This document shows, piece by piece, positions 25,191 through 33,522 of a stretch of DNA of 38,381 nt. The DNA is from Lachnospiraceae bacterium. Lineage in GTDB: Bacteria > Bacillota > Clostridia > Lachnospirales > Lachnospiraceae. The stretch is taken from assembly GCA_022764465.1 (NCBI GenBank), contig JALERL010000116.1, forward strand, positions 1-38,381. Direction: 5' to 3'. The notes beneath the pieces are model-generated. The model searched no databases. It was given only the letters and a program-made list of their open reading frames with translations, and had not been told where the DNA came from. A program made the translations under genes and the position numbers. Each line of letters begins with the position of its first letter. Within the stretch, counting starts at the first letter, position 1.

Positions 25191-25196
25191 TATAGT
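25191..25196 (+). promoter_or_regulatory. -10 element of the GGDEF sensor gene
   Basis: TGC-TATAGT (25188-25196) is an extended -10 about 43 bases before the start codon; no good -35 is visible. Confidence 0.4.
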
Positions 25197-25238
25197 GTTG
25201 CTAAATATGCGTAAAATTAAGGAGATTGATGTATATAT

Positions 25239-27914
25239 ATGAAAAAGAAGAATGGAAGATCAAAGAAGATTACCGCTTTTCTGCTGGCATGTGCAACCAT
25301 GATACAGTTTCTTTCGGGCAGTGGTGCAGTGTATGCCACAGAGGCAGTAGATGCGTCTGTTACAGCTACCATATCTGTAGCATCGAATAAATCCAAACAG
25401 GAAATGCAGCCATATCTGGACGCATTCAATCAGAAGTATCCGGGAATACAGATTGAGTATAATTATTATACGGATTATGAGACAGAGGCCGGAAAAGCAC
25501 TTGAATCCGGAGATTATCCGGATGTTTTATTTACACCGGGATCTGTATCAGCAGATCAGTATGCGGATTATTTTGAACCACTCGGCAGCAAAGAAGAGCT
25601 CGAGAAAAAGTACCAGTATTTAGAAGACAGCAAGAATGTGGATGGAACGATCTACGGCATTCCGTCCTCGGCATATGTAAATGGAATTATATACAACAAG
25701 GAAGTTTTTGACAAAGCGGGGATCACGGACACACCGAAATCCATAGATGAATTTCTTGAGGATCTGTATATGATCAAGGAAAGAACGAATGCGATTCCAT
25801 TTTATACCAACTATGCCGCTGACTGGACGCTTACTGCCTGGGAACAGTATCCGTTTCTTTCCATGACGGGAGATCCGGACTATAAAGCGAATGGATTTGT
25901 AAATGAACTTGATCCGTTTTTGCCAGGGACGAGCCATTATCAGGTGTATCAGCTGCTCTATGATATTGTAAGTAATGGATTGTGTGAAGATAAGCCGGAG
26001 GAAAGTGACTGGGAGCAGTCAAAGAGCATGCTTAATCATGGTGATGTTGCCTGCATGGCGATCGGTTCATGGGCATTAAAGCAGGTACAGGATGCAGGAA
26101 ATCATGCGGATAATGTGGCATATATGCCATTTCCGAATGAAGTGGATGGCAAGCAGTATATGCCGATCGTGGCTGACTATTGTTATGCGATCAATAAAAA
26201 CAGTGAACAGAAGACTGCGGCACGTGCTTATATGGACTTTATGCTCGATGAATCCGGATATGCACTGGATCAGGAAGTGTTATCTATCGTAAGAACGGAT
26301 CCGATTCCGGATGTATACGGAGACATGAATAGTATTGTCTGCCTGATGGATAATGAGGCAAGTGATGAGAATTACAGAAAAAGACAGATACTTTCCACGA
26401 ATCTGAGTATTCTCGACAGCACAGATGAGATCAAACGTGTCATCGAAGCCGCGGAAGGAAAACGGGACGAGACATTTGACGAGATCGCGGAGGATTGGAA
26501 TAAGAAATGGGAATCTTCGCGGACAGAAGATATTATGCCAGGCAGTGGTTCCCATACGACGGTATTAAACAGTGCGCTTAGCAATAACTATGATGTAGAA
26601 CTGTCGGATATCGAACAGGAGTACATAGACAGTTTAAAAGAACTGAAGGTAGGATATCTGAAGAATATGGCACCGTTCCAGTATTATGCGGATGGGGAGT
26701 TCCATGGTGTTTTGAAGGATATCATGAATATTGTGGCAGAGGATCTGAAGCTTTCTATCGTAGAAAAGGGCTATGACAATACAGAGGATATGGTGAAGGC
26801 CTTAAAAGCCGGTGAGATAGATATGATCGCCGGAATGAATAAGTCTGCCAGATACGGTTCGGAGCTGAAGTTCTCGGCTAAGTCGATGGATGTTATGAAG
26901 GTCATGGTAAAGAGTGATTCTGCCAAATCAAACGAAGCACTGAAAGGAACCATGGCGCAGATTAAGGGAGAGGATTATTCAGACCTGCAGACAGAGGCAT
27001 CGGACGTGATCATAACGGAGAATCTTGCGGACAGTTTAAATCAGATAGAAAAATTAAAGGTAGATTTTACCGTTTCCGATTACTATAGTGTGTATTATTA
27101 CACACAGGAACAGGGCTATAAGCATCTGGATGTAACACCTGTTTCGGGCAGCGACAGCCTGTATTTTGCATACACAAAGGGATGCGATACCAGACTGATC
27201 TCGGTGTGCAATAAGATCCTTTACAGTATACCGGGTGAGAATACACAGATCATGCTCGATGAGTGTCTGAAAAGCGAGAATCAGGACATAACACTTACGA
27301 GATTCATAGAGGCAAATACGATTCCGTTTCTGATTGCCGTAACGTTATTTTTTGGAATCATTATCATATTGGTGGTGCTTCTTGCAAGACAGCGTTCTAA
27401 GATCGCAAAGATCGATGCACTTACCGGACTTTACAACCGGTATGGTATCAGGGACCGCATGAAAGTGATCTACGATAAGAAACATTTCCCGATGGTTGTA
27501 TCCATCCTTGATATTGATAATTTCAAATCCGTAAATGACACCCTCGGACACCTCGGTGGGGATGCGGCCCTGAAACTGCTTGGAAATACAATGAAACAGG
27601 TATTTGGTAACAAAGTAGTGCTCGGTAGATATGGCGGGGATGAGTTTGTCATCGGATTCCATGCAAAGGATATGAAGTCCGTTGAGTCAAAGTTCAGGGA
27701 ACTTGTAACACGCATGCATCTACAGTTTGCATTTGGTGATGCGGCAGTTGATCTGTCTATCAGCGTCGGTGTCGTGATCGTGGAAGAAGAAATTGCATAC
27801 GATGATCTGTTTAAGGTTGCCGATGTTGCACTTTACGAGGTAAAGCAGCATGGCAAGAACGATTACAGGATCCGGAAATACAGTGAGATAAAGGATGCAA
27901 TGAAGGAACAATAG
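25239..27914 (+). CDS. Diguanylate cyclase with two fused solute-binding sensor domains
   Basis: The product has 891 residues. A signal peptide or anchor (about 1-34, KKITAFLLACATMIQFLSGS) is followed by a sugar-type extracellular binding protein (family 1, about 44-420; YNYYTDYETEAGKALESGDY, then PDVLF, GIPSSAYVNGIIYNKEVFD). Next comes a second, amino-acid-type binding domain (family 3, about 465-690; LKVGYLKNMAPFQYYADGEF, then HGVLKDIMNIVAEDL). A membrane helix (696-718) leads to a cytoplasmic GGDEF domain with intact GGDEF at 799-803 and LDIDNFKSVNDTLGHLGGD. No RxxD inhibitory site is seen. It should couple extracellular ligand binding to cyclic di-GMP synthesis. Pullulanase is the next gene. 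AAGGAG lies 14 bases before the ATG, a little far. Confidence 0.93.
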   Translation: MKKKNGRSKKITAFLLACATMIQFLSGSGAVYATEAVDASVTATISVASNKSKQEMQPYLDAFNQKYPGIQIEYNYYTDYETEAGKALESGDYPDVLFTPGSVSADQYADYFEPLGSKEELEKKYQYLEDSKNVDGTIYGIPSSAYVNGIIYNKEVFDKAGITDTPKSIDEFLEDLYMIKERTNAIPFYTNYAADWTLTAWEQYPFLSMTGDPDYKANGFVNELDPFLPGTSHYQVYQLLYDIVSNGLCEDKPEESDWEQSKSMLNHGDVACMAIGSWALKQVQDAGNHADNVAYMPFPNEVDGKQYMPIVADYCYAINKNSEQKTAARAYMDFMLDESGYALDQEVLSIVRTDPIPDVYGDMNSIVCLMDNEASDENYRKRQILSTNLSILDSTDEIKRVIEAAEGKRDETFDEIAEDWNKKWESSRTEDIMPGSGSHTTVLNSALSNNYDVELSDIEQEYIDSLKELKVGYLKNMAPFQYYADGEFHGVLKDIMNIVAEDLKLSIVEKGYDNTEDMVKALKAGEIDMIAGMNKSARYGSELKFSAKSMDVMKVMVKSDSAKSNEALKGTMAQIKGEDYSDLQTEASDVIITENLADSLNQIEKLKVDFTVSDYYSVYYYTQEQGYKHLDVTPVSGSDSLYFAYTKGCDTRLISVCNKILYSIPGENTQIMLDECLKSENQDITLTRFIEANTIPFLIAVTLFFGIIIILVVLLARQRSKIAKIDALTGLYNRYGIRDRMKVIYDKKHFPMVVSILDIDNFKSVNDTLGHLGGDAALKLLGNTMKQVFGNKVVLGRYGGDEFVIGFHAKDMKSVESKFRELVTRMHLQFAFGDAAVDLSISVGVVIVEEEIAYDDLFKVADVALYEVKQHGKNDYRIRKYSEIKDAMKEQ

Positions 27915-27973
27915 AAAAGAAAGATCGACAAAATGTCACACAATTTTGTGGATGATATAATGAGTGCAAACGA

Positions 27974-27996
27974 GTCAACATACTAGTATGATTGAC
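27974..27996. repeat. Small inverted repeat in the pullulanase leader
   Basis: GTCAACATAC TA GTATGATTGAC forms a 10-bp stem with one bulged base, 60 bases after the GGDEF gene. It has no T tract. It might be an operator or RNA hairpin. Confidence 0.4.
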
Positions 27997-28011
27997 GAGT
28001 GGCGAATGTCG

Positions 28012-28036
28012 ATCATGAACCGTTTTTGTTCATGAT
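28012..28036. repeat. Inverted repeat ATCATGAAC / GTTCATGAT
   Basis: A perfect 9-bp stem with 7-base loop CGTTTTT, followed by TATAATAATATTTTT. It could be a weak terminator for the GGDEF gene or an operator overlapping a TATAAT at 28036-28041. Confidence 0.45.
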
Positions 28037-28092
28037 ATAATAATATTTTTAAAATTCCTTGTATCGAAAAAATACGAAAACTTAAACGGTTT
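28018..28092. promoter_or_regulatory. Possible LacI-type operators upstream of pulA
   Basis: AACCGTTT (28018-28025) and its reverse complement AAACGGTT (28084-28091) lie 66 bp apart. The CG-centred AAnCGnTT pattern resembles half-operators of LacI/MalR regulators, which often control starch genes. No such regulator is encoded in the window. Confidence 0.3.
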
Positions 28093-28192
28093 CGTGCTCG
28101 AATAGGGGTAGACGAATGCTATTTTCTTGCGTAAAATAAAAGGCAAGAGTGGTATATCGGATTACAGATATGCGAAGATCTGGAGGGAGAGC

Positions 28193-30142
28193 ATGAAACA
28201 CTGGAACTATAACGAAGAGTTTGAGGAAAAATATAAATACATGGGTGATGACCTTGGCGCTGTCTATACACCGGAGAAGACAGCCTTCCGTGTATGGGCG
28301 CCAACAGCGGATACGGTAACTTTAAAGTTATACGAAGATGGAGAACGCAGGAAGCCGCTTGATCATGTGCAGATGAAAAAAAGTGAGCGCGGAACCTGGG
28401 TGGCTGAGCTTTCCGGTGACCGGAACGGACTGTATTACAATTATGAGGTGACGGTGGATTCCGTCACACGTGAAGCGGTTGATCCATATGCAAGGGCAGT
28501 CGGTGTAAATGGTGAGTGCGGCATGGTCATTGATCTTGCGGCAACGGATCCGGAAGGATTTGCCGGGGAAGAAAGACCACAGATGATCCTGCTGACGGAT
28601 GCCGTCATCTACGAGTCACATGTCCGCGATCTGACCGTAGATGAGGGCGCAGGCAATCCATATCCGGGTAAGTTCCTTGGTGTTGGAGTGACCGGAACAA
28701 AGAACCGGGATGGAGCTTCTACCGGACTTGACTATATGAAGGAGCTTGGTGTCACCCACTTACAGCTTTTGCCGGTCTATGACTATGCAACGGTCAATGA
28801 AGCAGATACAGAAAACGCAATGTATAACTGGGGCTATGATCCGAAGAACTACAATGTGCCGGAAGGTTCTTATTCGACCGATCCGTTTCATGGAGAAGTA
28901 AGAGTCCGGGAGTTCAAACAGATGGTACAGGCGATCCATAAGGAAGGACTGCTGGTGATCATGGATGTTGTATACAATCACACCTATGATGCAGAGGATT
29001 TCTGCTTCCAGAAGATCGTACCGGATTACTTTTTCCGTAAGACAGAGGATGGAAGATTTTCGGACGGTTCTGCCTGCGGAAATGAGACAGCATCTGATCA
29101 TGTGATGGTGCGTAAGTATATTATCGATTCTGTCTGTTACTGGGCAAAGGAATACCATATTGACGGTTTCCGCTTTGACCTGATGGGTGTTCTCGATAAG
29201 GAAACGATGCGTGAGCTTCGTAAGGCAGTCGATCAGATCAATCCGGACATTGCCTTATATGGAGAGGGCTGGACAGGCGGTCCATGTGCGATCGATGCCG
29301 GGGAACGCTGCATGAAGGCTGATACCTGGCAGTTAGATGGAATCGGTGCTTTCAATGATGATATCCGGGACTCCATTAAGGGCAGTGTATTTTATGCAGC
29401 CGAACCGGGCTTTGTCAACGGAGGATCGGGATTTGAAGAAGCGATCCGCTTTAGCGTCACGGGTGCAGTCGGACATCCGGCCGTACACTTTGACAATGAA
29501 GCCGGTGTATGGGCGGAAAAGCCGGAGCAGAGCATCAACTATGTGTCCTGCCATGACAATTATACCTTATGGGATAAGTTAAAGGAATCCTGTCCGGACG
29601 CATCTGTTGAGGTGCGTAAGGCAATGAACAATCTTGCAGCCGCCATCGTCTATACCGCACAGGGTGTTCCGTTTATGCAGGCAGGGGAAGAGCTGCTCCG
29701 CAGTAAGCCGACAGATACGACAGCGGACGGTATTGCGGAAAACAGTTACAACCTTCCGGATGAGACGAACCGGATCCGGTGGAATACAAGAAGTGAGCAT
29801 GCAGATGTATTTGCGTACTATCAGGGACTGATCGCATTCCGTAAGGCACATGCAGGACTTCGTATGCGTACGGCAGAAGAGATCGCAGAGCGGATTATTT
29901 TTAAGGACACAGATTGGAAAAATGTCGTTGCATATGAGATCACAGGCTCGAAGGAGCAGAAGGAACGACTTTTTGTTGTCTATAATGCGAATGAGCAGGC
30001 AGTCCGTGTAGAACTTCCGGGGGATGGCACATGGGAGCTTTACATCGATAAAAATCATGCCGGAAATGTGCCACTTGGCAGTGTTTCGGAGAATGTACAA
30101 GTAGAAGGAATCTCAGCAGCCGTTTTCGTGCAGAAGATATAA
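28193..30142 (+). CDS. pulA: Type I pullulanase (intracellular debranching enzyme)
   Basis: The product has 649 residues from the ATG at 28193 (GGAGGGAG upstream). An N-terminal CBM48 domain (AFRVWAPTADTVTLKLYEDG) is followed by a GH13 barrel with the pullulanase marker YNWGYDPKNYNVPEGSYSTD. Catalytic residues: nucleophile Asp329 (DGFRFDLMG), acid/base Glu358 (YGEGWTGG), third Asp455 (SCHDNYTLWD). It has a small C-terminal beta domain. With no signal peptide it acts in the cytoplasm, cutting alpha-1,6 branches in glycogen or imported limit dextrins. It follows the dual-sensor cyclase gene, so sugar sensing and use may be coupled. Confidence 0.96.
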   Translation: MKHWNYNEEFEEKYKYMGDDLGAVYTPEKTAFRVWAPTADTVTLKLYEDGERRKPLDHVQMKKSERGTWVAELSGDRNGLYYNYEVTVDSVTREAVDPYARAVGVNGECGMVIDLAATDPEGFAGEERPQMILLTDAVIYESHVRDLTVDEGAGNPYPGKFLGVGVTGTKNRDGASTGLDYMKELGVTHLQLLPVYDYATVNEADTENAMYNWGYDPKNYNVPEGSYSTDPFHGEVRVREFKQMVQAIHKEGLLVIMDVVYNHTYDAEDFCFQKIVPDYFFRKTEDGRFSDGSACGNETASDHVMVRKYIIDSVCYWAKEYHIDGFRFDLMGVLDKETMRELRKAVDQINPDIALYGEGWTGGPCAIDAGERCMKADTWQLDGIGAFNDDIRDSIKGSVFYAAEPGFVNGGSGFEEAIRFSVTGAVGHPAVHFDNEAGVWAEKPEQSINYVSCHDNYTLWDKLKESCPDASVEVRKAMNNLAAAIVYTAQGVPFMQAGEELLRSKPTDTTADGIAENSYNLPDETNRIRWNTRSEHADVFAYYQGLIAFRKAHAGLRMRTAEEIAERIIFKDTDWKNVVAYEITGSKEQKERLFVVYNANEQAVRVELPGDGTWELYIDKNHAGNVPLGSVSENVQVEGISAAVFVQKI

Positions 30143-30229
30143 AATCAGGATTGAAGTAAAGAAAAAAAGGTGATAGTCATGCATGTTACAGACGACACAC
30201 CTTGTCTGGCAAGGGCGAAACTTTCTACA

Positions 30230-30275
30230 ACACCTTGAAAACGAAAAGAAATCTGATACAATATATGGTATCTGC
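30230..30275 (+). promoter_or_regulatory. nrdD promoter with NrdR-box-like palindrome
   Basis: TTGAAA, a 16-bp spacer and TACAAT form a sigma-A promoter. The -10 lies inside ATACAATATATGGTAT, a palindrome matching the NrdR box pattern (ACAnnATATATnGTGT-like). Only one clear box is visible although NrdR normally binds two. Confidence 0.6.
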
Positions 30276-30310
30276 GAAAATGTAGCGATGGAAGAATGAA
30301 GGGGTTGTAT

Positions 30311-32476
30311 ATGAAAATCATCAAAAGAAGCGGTACAGAGGATGTATTCGATTTAGAGAAGATCCTGGCTGCGGTAGAAAAGGCAAATGAGAGTGTAGTA
30401 GACAGTGAACGGATGACACAGACACAGATACAGGAGATTGGGGCGAATGTAGCTGCTATCTGTCATCAGATGAAGCGTTCCCTGACTGTCGAAGAGATTC
30501 AGGATCTTGTGGAGAACCAGATCATGAACCAGCGTGCCTACAGCGTTGCCAGAAATTATATTACATATCGCTATAAGCGGGCACTGGTCCGTAAGTCGAA
30601 CTCTACGGATGACCGTATTCTGACACTTTTAGCCTGCAAGAATGAAGAGGTAAAACAGGAGAATTCCAATAAGAATCCGACGGTCAGCAGCGTACAGCGT
30701 GATTATATGGCGGGAGAGGTCAGCAAGGATATTACAAGAAGATTCCTGCTGCCACACGATATTATCGAGGCGCATGATGCGGGAATCATTCATTTCCATG
30801 ATGCGGATTATTTTGCACAGCATATGCACAACTGCTGTCTGGTAGATCTGGAAGACATGCTTCAGAATGGAACGGTAGTCAGCGAGACGATGATCGACCG
30901 TCCGAAGAGCTTTGCGACTGCCTGCAATATTGCGACACAGAGCATCGCACAGATCGCAAGCTCACAGTATGGCGGACAGAGCTTTTCACTGGCGCATCTG
31001 GCACCGTTTGTACAGGTCAGCAGGGAGAAGTTCCGCCGTCAGGTAAAGACAGAATTCGAAGCAGCAGGCTTAGAACTGGATGAAGAGAAGATCAACACCG
31101 TTGCAGAGCTTCGTGTGAAGGAAGAAATCAATCGTGGTGTCCAGATGATACAGTATCAGGTCATTACACTGATGACAACGAATGGACAGGCACCATTTGT
31201 AACCGTATTTATGTATCTCGATGAAGTGCCGGAGGGACAGACAAGGGATGATCTGGCAGCCGTGATCGAAGAGGTACTGCATCAGAGGATTCTTGGAGTT
31301 AAAAATGAAAAAGGAACTTATATCACGCCGGCATTCCCGAAGCTGATCTATGTTCTGGAAGAAGACAATATCCATGAGGACAGCAAGTACTGGTATTTAA
31401 CGAAGCTTGCCGCAGAGTGTACGGCAAAGCGTATGGTACCGGATTATATTTCCGAGAAGGTTATGAAAAAGATGAAGGATGGCAACTGTTATCCATGTAT
31501 GGGATGCAGATCTTTCTTAAGTGTATATAAGGATGAAAATGGCAAGCCAAAATATTACGGCAGATTTAATCAGGGTGTGGTAACCCTGAATCTGGTGGAT
31601 GTGGCATGCAGTTCCGCAGGCGATATGGATCGGTTCTGGAAGATCTTTGACGAGCGGTTAGAACTTTGCTACCGTGCCCTGATGTACCGGCACAACCGTC
31701 TAAAGGGAACACCGTCAGATGTGGCACCGATCCTCTGGCAGAACGGTGCACTTGCACGGCTGAAAAAGGGTGAGACGATCGATAAGCTTTTATATGGTGG
31801 TTATTCCACCATCTCCCTTGGCTATGCGGGACTTTGCGAGTGTACGAAGTATATGACCGGAGAATCCCACACTGATCCGGATAAGGGAACAGCCTTTGCG
31901 CTTTCTGTGATGCAGCATCTGAACGATGCCTGTGAAAAGTGGCAGAAAGAGACGAATATCGCATTTTCCGTTTATGGCACACCGCTTGAATCCACGACTT
32001 ATAAGTTCGCCAAATGCTTACAGAAGCGTTTTGGAATCATTCCGGGTGTAACCGATAAGAGTTATATTACAAACAGCTATCATGTACATGTTACCGAACC
32101 GATCGATGCATTTACCAAGCTGAAGTTCGAAGCACAGTTTCAGGCACTTTCACCGGGTGGAGCGATCAGCTACGTGGAAGTACCGAATATGCAGGATAAT
32201 CTCGAAGCTGTACTTGCAGTCATGCAGTACATTTACGAGAACATCATGTATGCGGAGCTGAATACAAAGAGTGATTACTGTCAGGAATGCGGATATAACG
32301 GAGAGATACAGATCGTAACCGATTCCGATGGTAAGCTGGTCTGGGAATGCCCGAACTGCGGCAACCGTGATCAGGATAAGATGAACGTGGCAAGACGGAC
32401 CTGTGGTTATATCGGAACACAGTTCTGGAATCAGGGACGGACACAGGAGATCAAAGAGAGGGTATTACATCTTTAA
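30311..32476 (+). CDS. nrdD: Anaerobic ribonucleoside-triphosphate reductase (class III)
   Basis: The product has 721 residues from the ATG at 30311 (AAGGGG 6 bases upstream). An N-terminal ATP-cone (IIKRSGTEDVFDLEKILAAV) provides allosteric control. The catalytic part includes the active-site Cys region DADYFAQHMHNCCLVDLEDM. A C-terminal zinc site CQECG with CPNCG precedes the glycyl radical motif, Gly699 in RRTCGYIGTQFWNQGR. It makes dNTP precursors from NTPs without oxygen. The activase gene nrdG, usually adjacent, is absent: a terminator follows 17 bases after the stop. Confidence 0.97.
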   Translation: MKIIKRSGTEDVFDLEKILAAVEKANESVVDSERMTQTQIQEIGANVAAICHQMKRSLTVEEIQDLVENQIMNQRAYSVARNYITYRYKRALVRKSNSTDDRILTLLACKNEEVKQENSNKNPTVSSVQRDYMAGEVSKDITRRFLLPHDIIEAHDAGIIHFHDADYFAQHMHNCCLVDLEDMLQNGTVVSETMIDRPKSFATACNIATQSIAQIASSQYGGQSFSLAHLAPFVQVSREKFRRQVKTEFEAAGLELDEEKINTVAELRVKEEINRGVQMIQYQVITLMTTNGQAPFVTVFMYLDEVPEGQTRDDLAAVIEEVLHQRILGVKNEKGTYITPAFPKLIYVLEEDNIHEDSKYWYLTKLAAECTAKRMVPDYISEKVMKKMKDGNCYPCMGCRSFLSVYKDENGKPKYYGRFNQGVVTLNLVDVACSSAGDMDRFWKIFDERLELCYRALMYRHNRLKGTPSDVAPILWQNGALARLKKGETIDKLLYGGYSTISLGYAGLCECTKYMTGESHTDPDKGTAFALSVMQHLNDACEKWQKETNIAFSVYGTPLESTTYKFAKCLQKRFGIIPGVTDKSYITNSYHVHVTEPIDAFTKLKFEAQFQALSPGGAISYVEVPNMQDNLEAVLAVMQYIYENIMYAELNTKSDYCQECGYNGEIQIVTDSDGKLVWECPNCGNRDQDKMNVARRTCGYIGTQFWNQGRTQEIKERVLHL

Positions 32477-32493
32477 AATAAAACCGATGCAGG

Positions 32494-32526
32494 AAGACAG
32501 GCTTCATGTGGAGTCTGTCTTTTTTA
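32494..32526 (+). terminator. Intrinsic terminator of nrdD
   Basis: A 12-bp stem AAGACAGGCTTC / GGAGTCTGTCTT with two G-T pairs, loop ATGT, then six T. Confidence 0.92.
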
Positions 32527-32566
32527 CTGTATAGGAATTCCAACGGAATCTCCTATACAGTAAAAG
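32523..32566. repeat. Perfect long hairpin with ACTGTATAGGA arms
   Basis: TTTTACTGTATAGGA pairs perfectly with TCCTATACAGTAAAA; the inner ATTCC pairs with GGAAT around an AACG loop. The arm TTTACTGTATAGGA also occurs once at about 23981-23995, before the chromate transporter genes. Symmetric A/T ends would allow termination in either direction. Confidence 0.8.
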
Positions 32567-32590
32567 CAAGCGCAAACTTTATTTTATAAT

Positions 32591-32845
32591 AGGATTCGGA
32601 TGTCAAAAGAGTCTTAAAAAATTCAAAAGGCAAAATGCACAAACTATGTTCCGCAAACATTTGCAACGCTCATCGTGAACTAACTGCCAACTGCAACCAT
32701 ACAAGTTCAGCAAAGGCTTCACTTGTGGTTTTCGTAAGCAGTGGATTTCACTCGAAGCGAAAGGCGCAAATAAAAGTTTGCTTTACATATTTTGTGCATT
32801 TTGCCCGTTTATCTTTACAAAGCATCTTTTGACATCAGGATTTGT
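32591..32845. repeat. Third long palindrome, possible distant relative of copies A and B
   Basis: A 255-bp imperfect palindrome lies between nrdD and the first sigma gene. The left arm GGATGTCAAAAGAG...GGCAAAATGCACAAACTATG...GCAAACATTTGC pairs with the right arm over about 75 bp with interruptions. On the minus strand the centre holds a hairpin (ACAAGT / ACTTGT) followed by GGTTGCAGTTGG, resembling GGTTGCGGTCGG after the hairpins of copies A and B. AYGGAY loops and the 41-bp core ends are absent. Together with the two hairpins before it, this fills the gap 32477-32964. Confidence 0.65.
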
Positions 32846-32964
32846 ACAGGAAATTCCTGAGAAAATTCCTGCACCGAAAATCCGGCATCTGCAATCTAAT
32901 GTATGTAAGCAGCAGATGGGACGTCATATTTTGCAGGAAAAAGAAAAAGAGGAGGCAATCCGGC

Positions 32965-33462
32965 TTGAATATACTGGTAAGAAAAGCGCAGAAAGGCGAT
33001 GCCGATGCATTTGTGGAACTGATCGAGCAGAACAGGATGAGCCTGTACCGGGTCGCAAAGGGAATTCTTCATAATGAAGAAGATATTGCAGACGCCATGC
33101 AGGAGACCATTTTAAATGGATTTGAACATATTACGGAATTAAAACATGCAGCTTATTTTAAAACATGGCTGATACGGATTCTGATCAACAACTGCAATCA
33201 GATCTTAAAAGCAAACAGACAGTGCAATACGATCGAACGGTTTCCGGAGGTCAGCTACAATGACCGCAATCAGGCAAATGTGGAGTTTTTGGAAATGATA
33301 GCAGGGCTGCCAAAAGACAGCCGGATCATTTTCCAGCTCTACTATGGAGAAGGACTGAATACAAGAGAGATCGCAGAGGTGCTTGCATGGAGTGAAAATA
33401 CGGTAAAAAGCAGGCTCAGGCGCGGAAGAGTGGAACTGAAAAAGAAGCTTTTATTGAGTTAG
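32965..33462 (+). CDS. ECF-type RNA polymerase sigma factor
   Basis: The product has 165 residues starting at the TTG at 32965: GAGGAGG lies 9 bases upstream and the encoded start (M)NILVRKAQKGDADAFVELI matches typical ECF sigma N-termini, unlike the spurious in-frame extension to 32842. Region 2 (NEEDIADAMQETILNGFEHI, LKHAAYFKTWLIRILINNC) binds the -10; region 4 (LNTREIAEVLAWSENTVKSR, then LRRGRVELKKKL) binds the -35. The next gene encodes a single-pass membrane protein likely to be its anti-sigma factor. It probably responds to envelope stress. Confidence 0.93.
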   Translation: MNILVRKAQKGDADAFVELIEQNRMSLYRVAKGILHNEEDIADAMQETILNGFEHITELKHAAYFKTWLIRILINNCNQILKANRQCNTIERFPEVSYNDRNQANVEFLEMIAGLPKDSRIIFQLYYGEGLNTREIAEVLAWSENTVKSRLRRGRVELKKKLLLS

Positions 33463-33522
33463 AGGCGGCATGGTGACACACAAGTGGTATGCGCAAAAGG
33501 CAGCGCAGGAATGGAGATTCAT

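Noticed and set aside
27915..28192. Cyclic-di-GMP riboswitch next to the GGDEF gene
   Set aside because: None of the conserved GEMM tetraloop/receptor or type II sequences can be found on either strand.
30180..30240. Possible tRNA or T-box in the nrdD upstream gap
   Set aside because: Only one 5-bp stem (CCTTG/CAAGG) is present; no cloverleaf, T-loop or T-box sequence.
32591..32845. Full twoAYGGAY RNA call for the third palindrome
   Set aside because: No AYGGAY loop on either strand and the 41-bp core ends are missing; only a 12-base tract is similar.
32842..32964. N-terminal extension of the first sigma factor
   Set aside because: The extension is basic and unlike any ECF N-terminus; a GAGGAGG site 9 bases before the TTG at 32965 gives a normal-length sigma factor.
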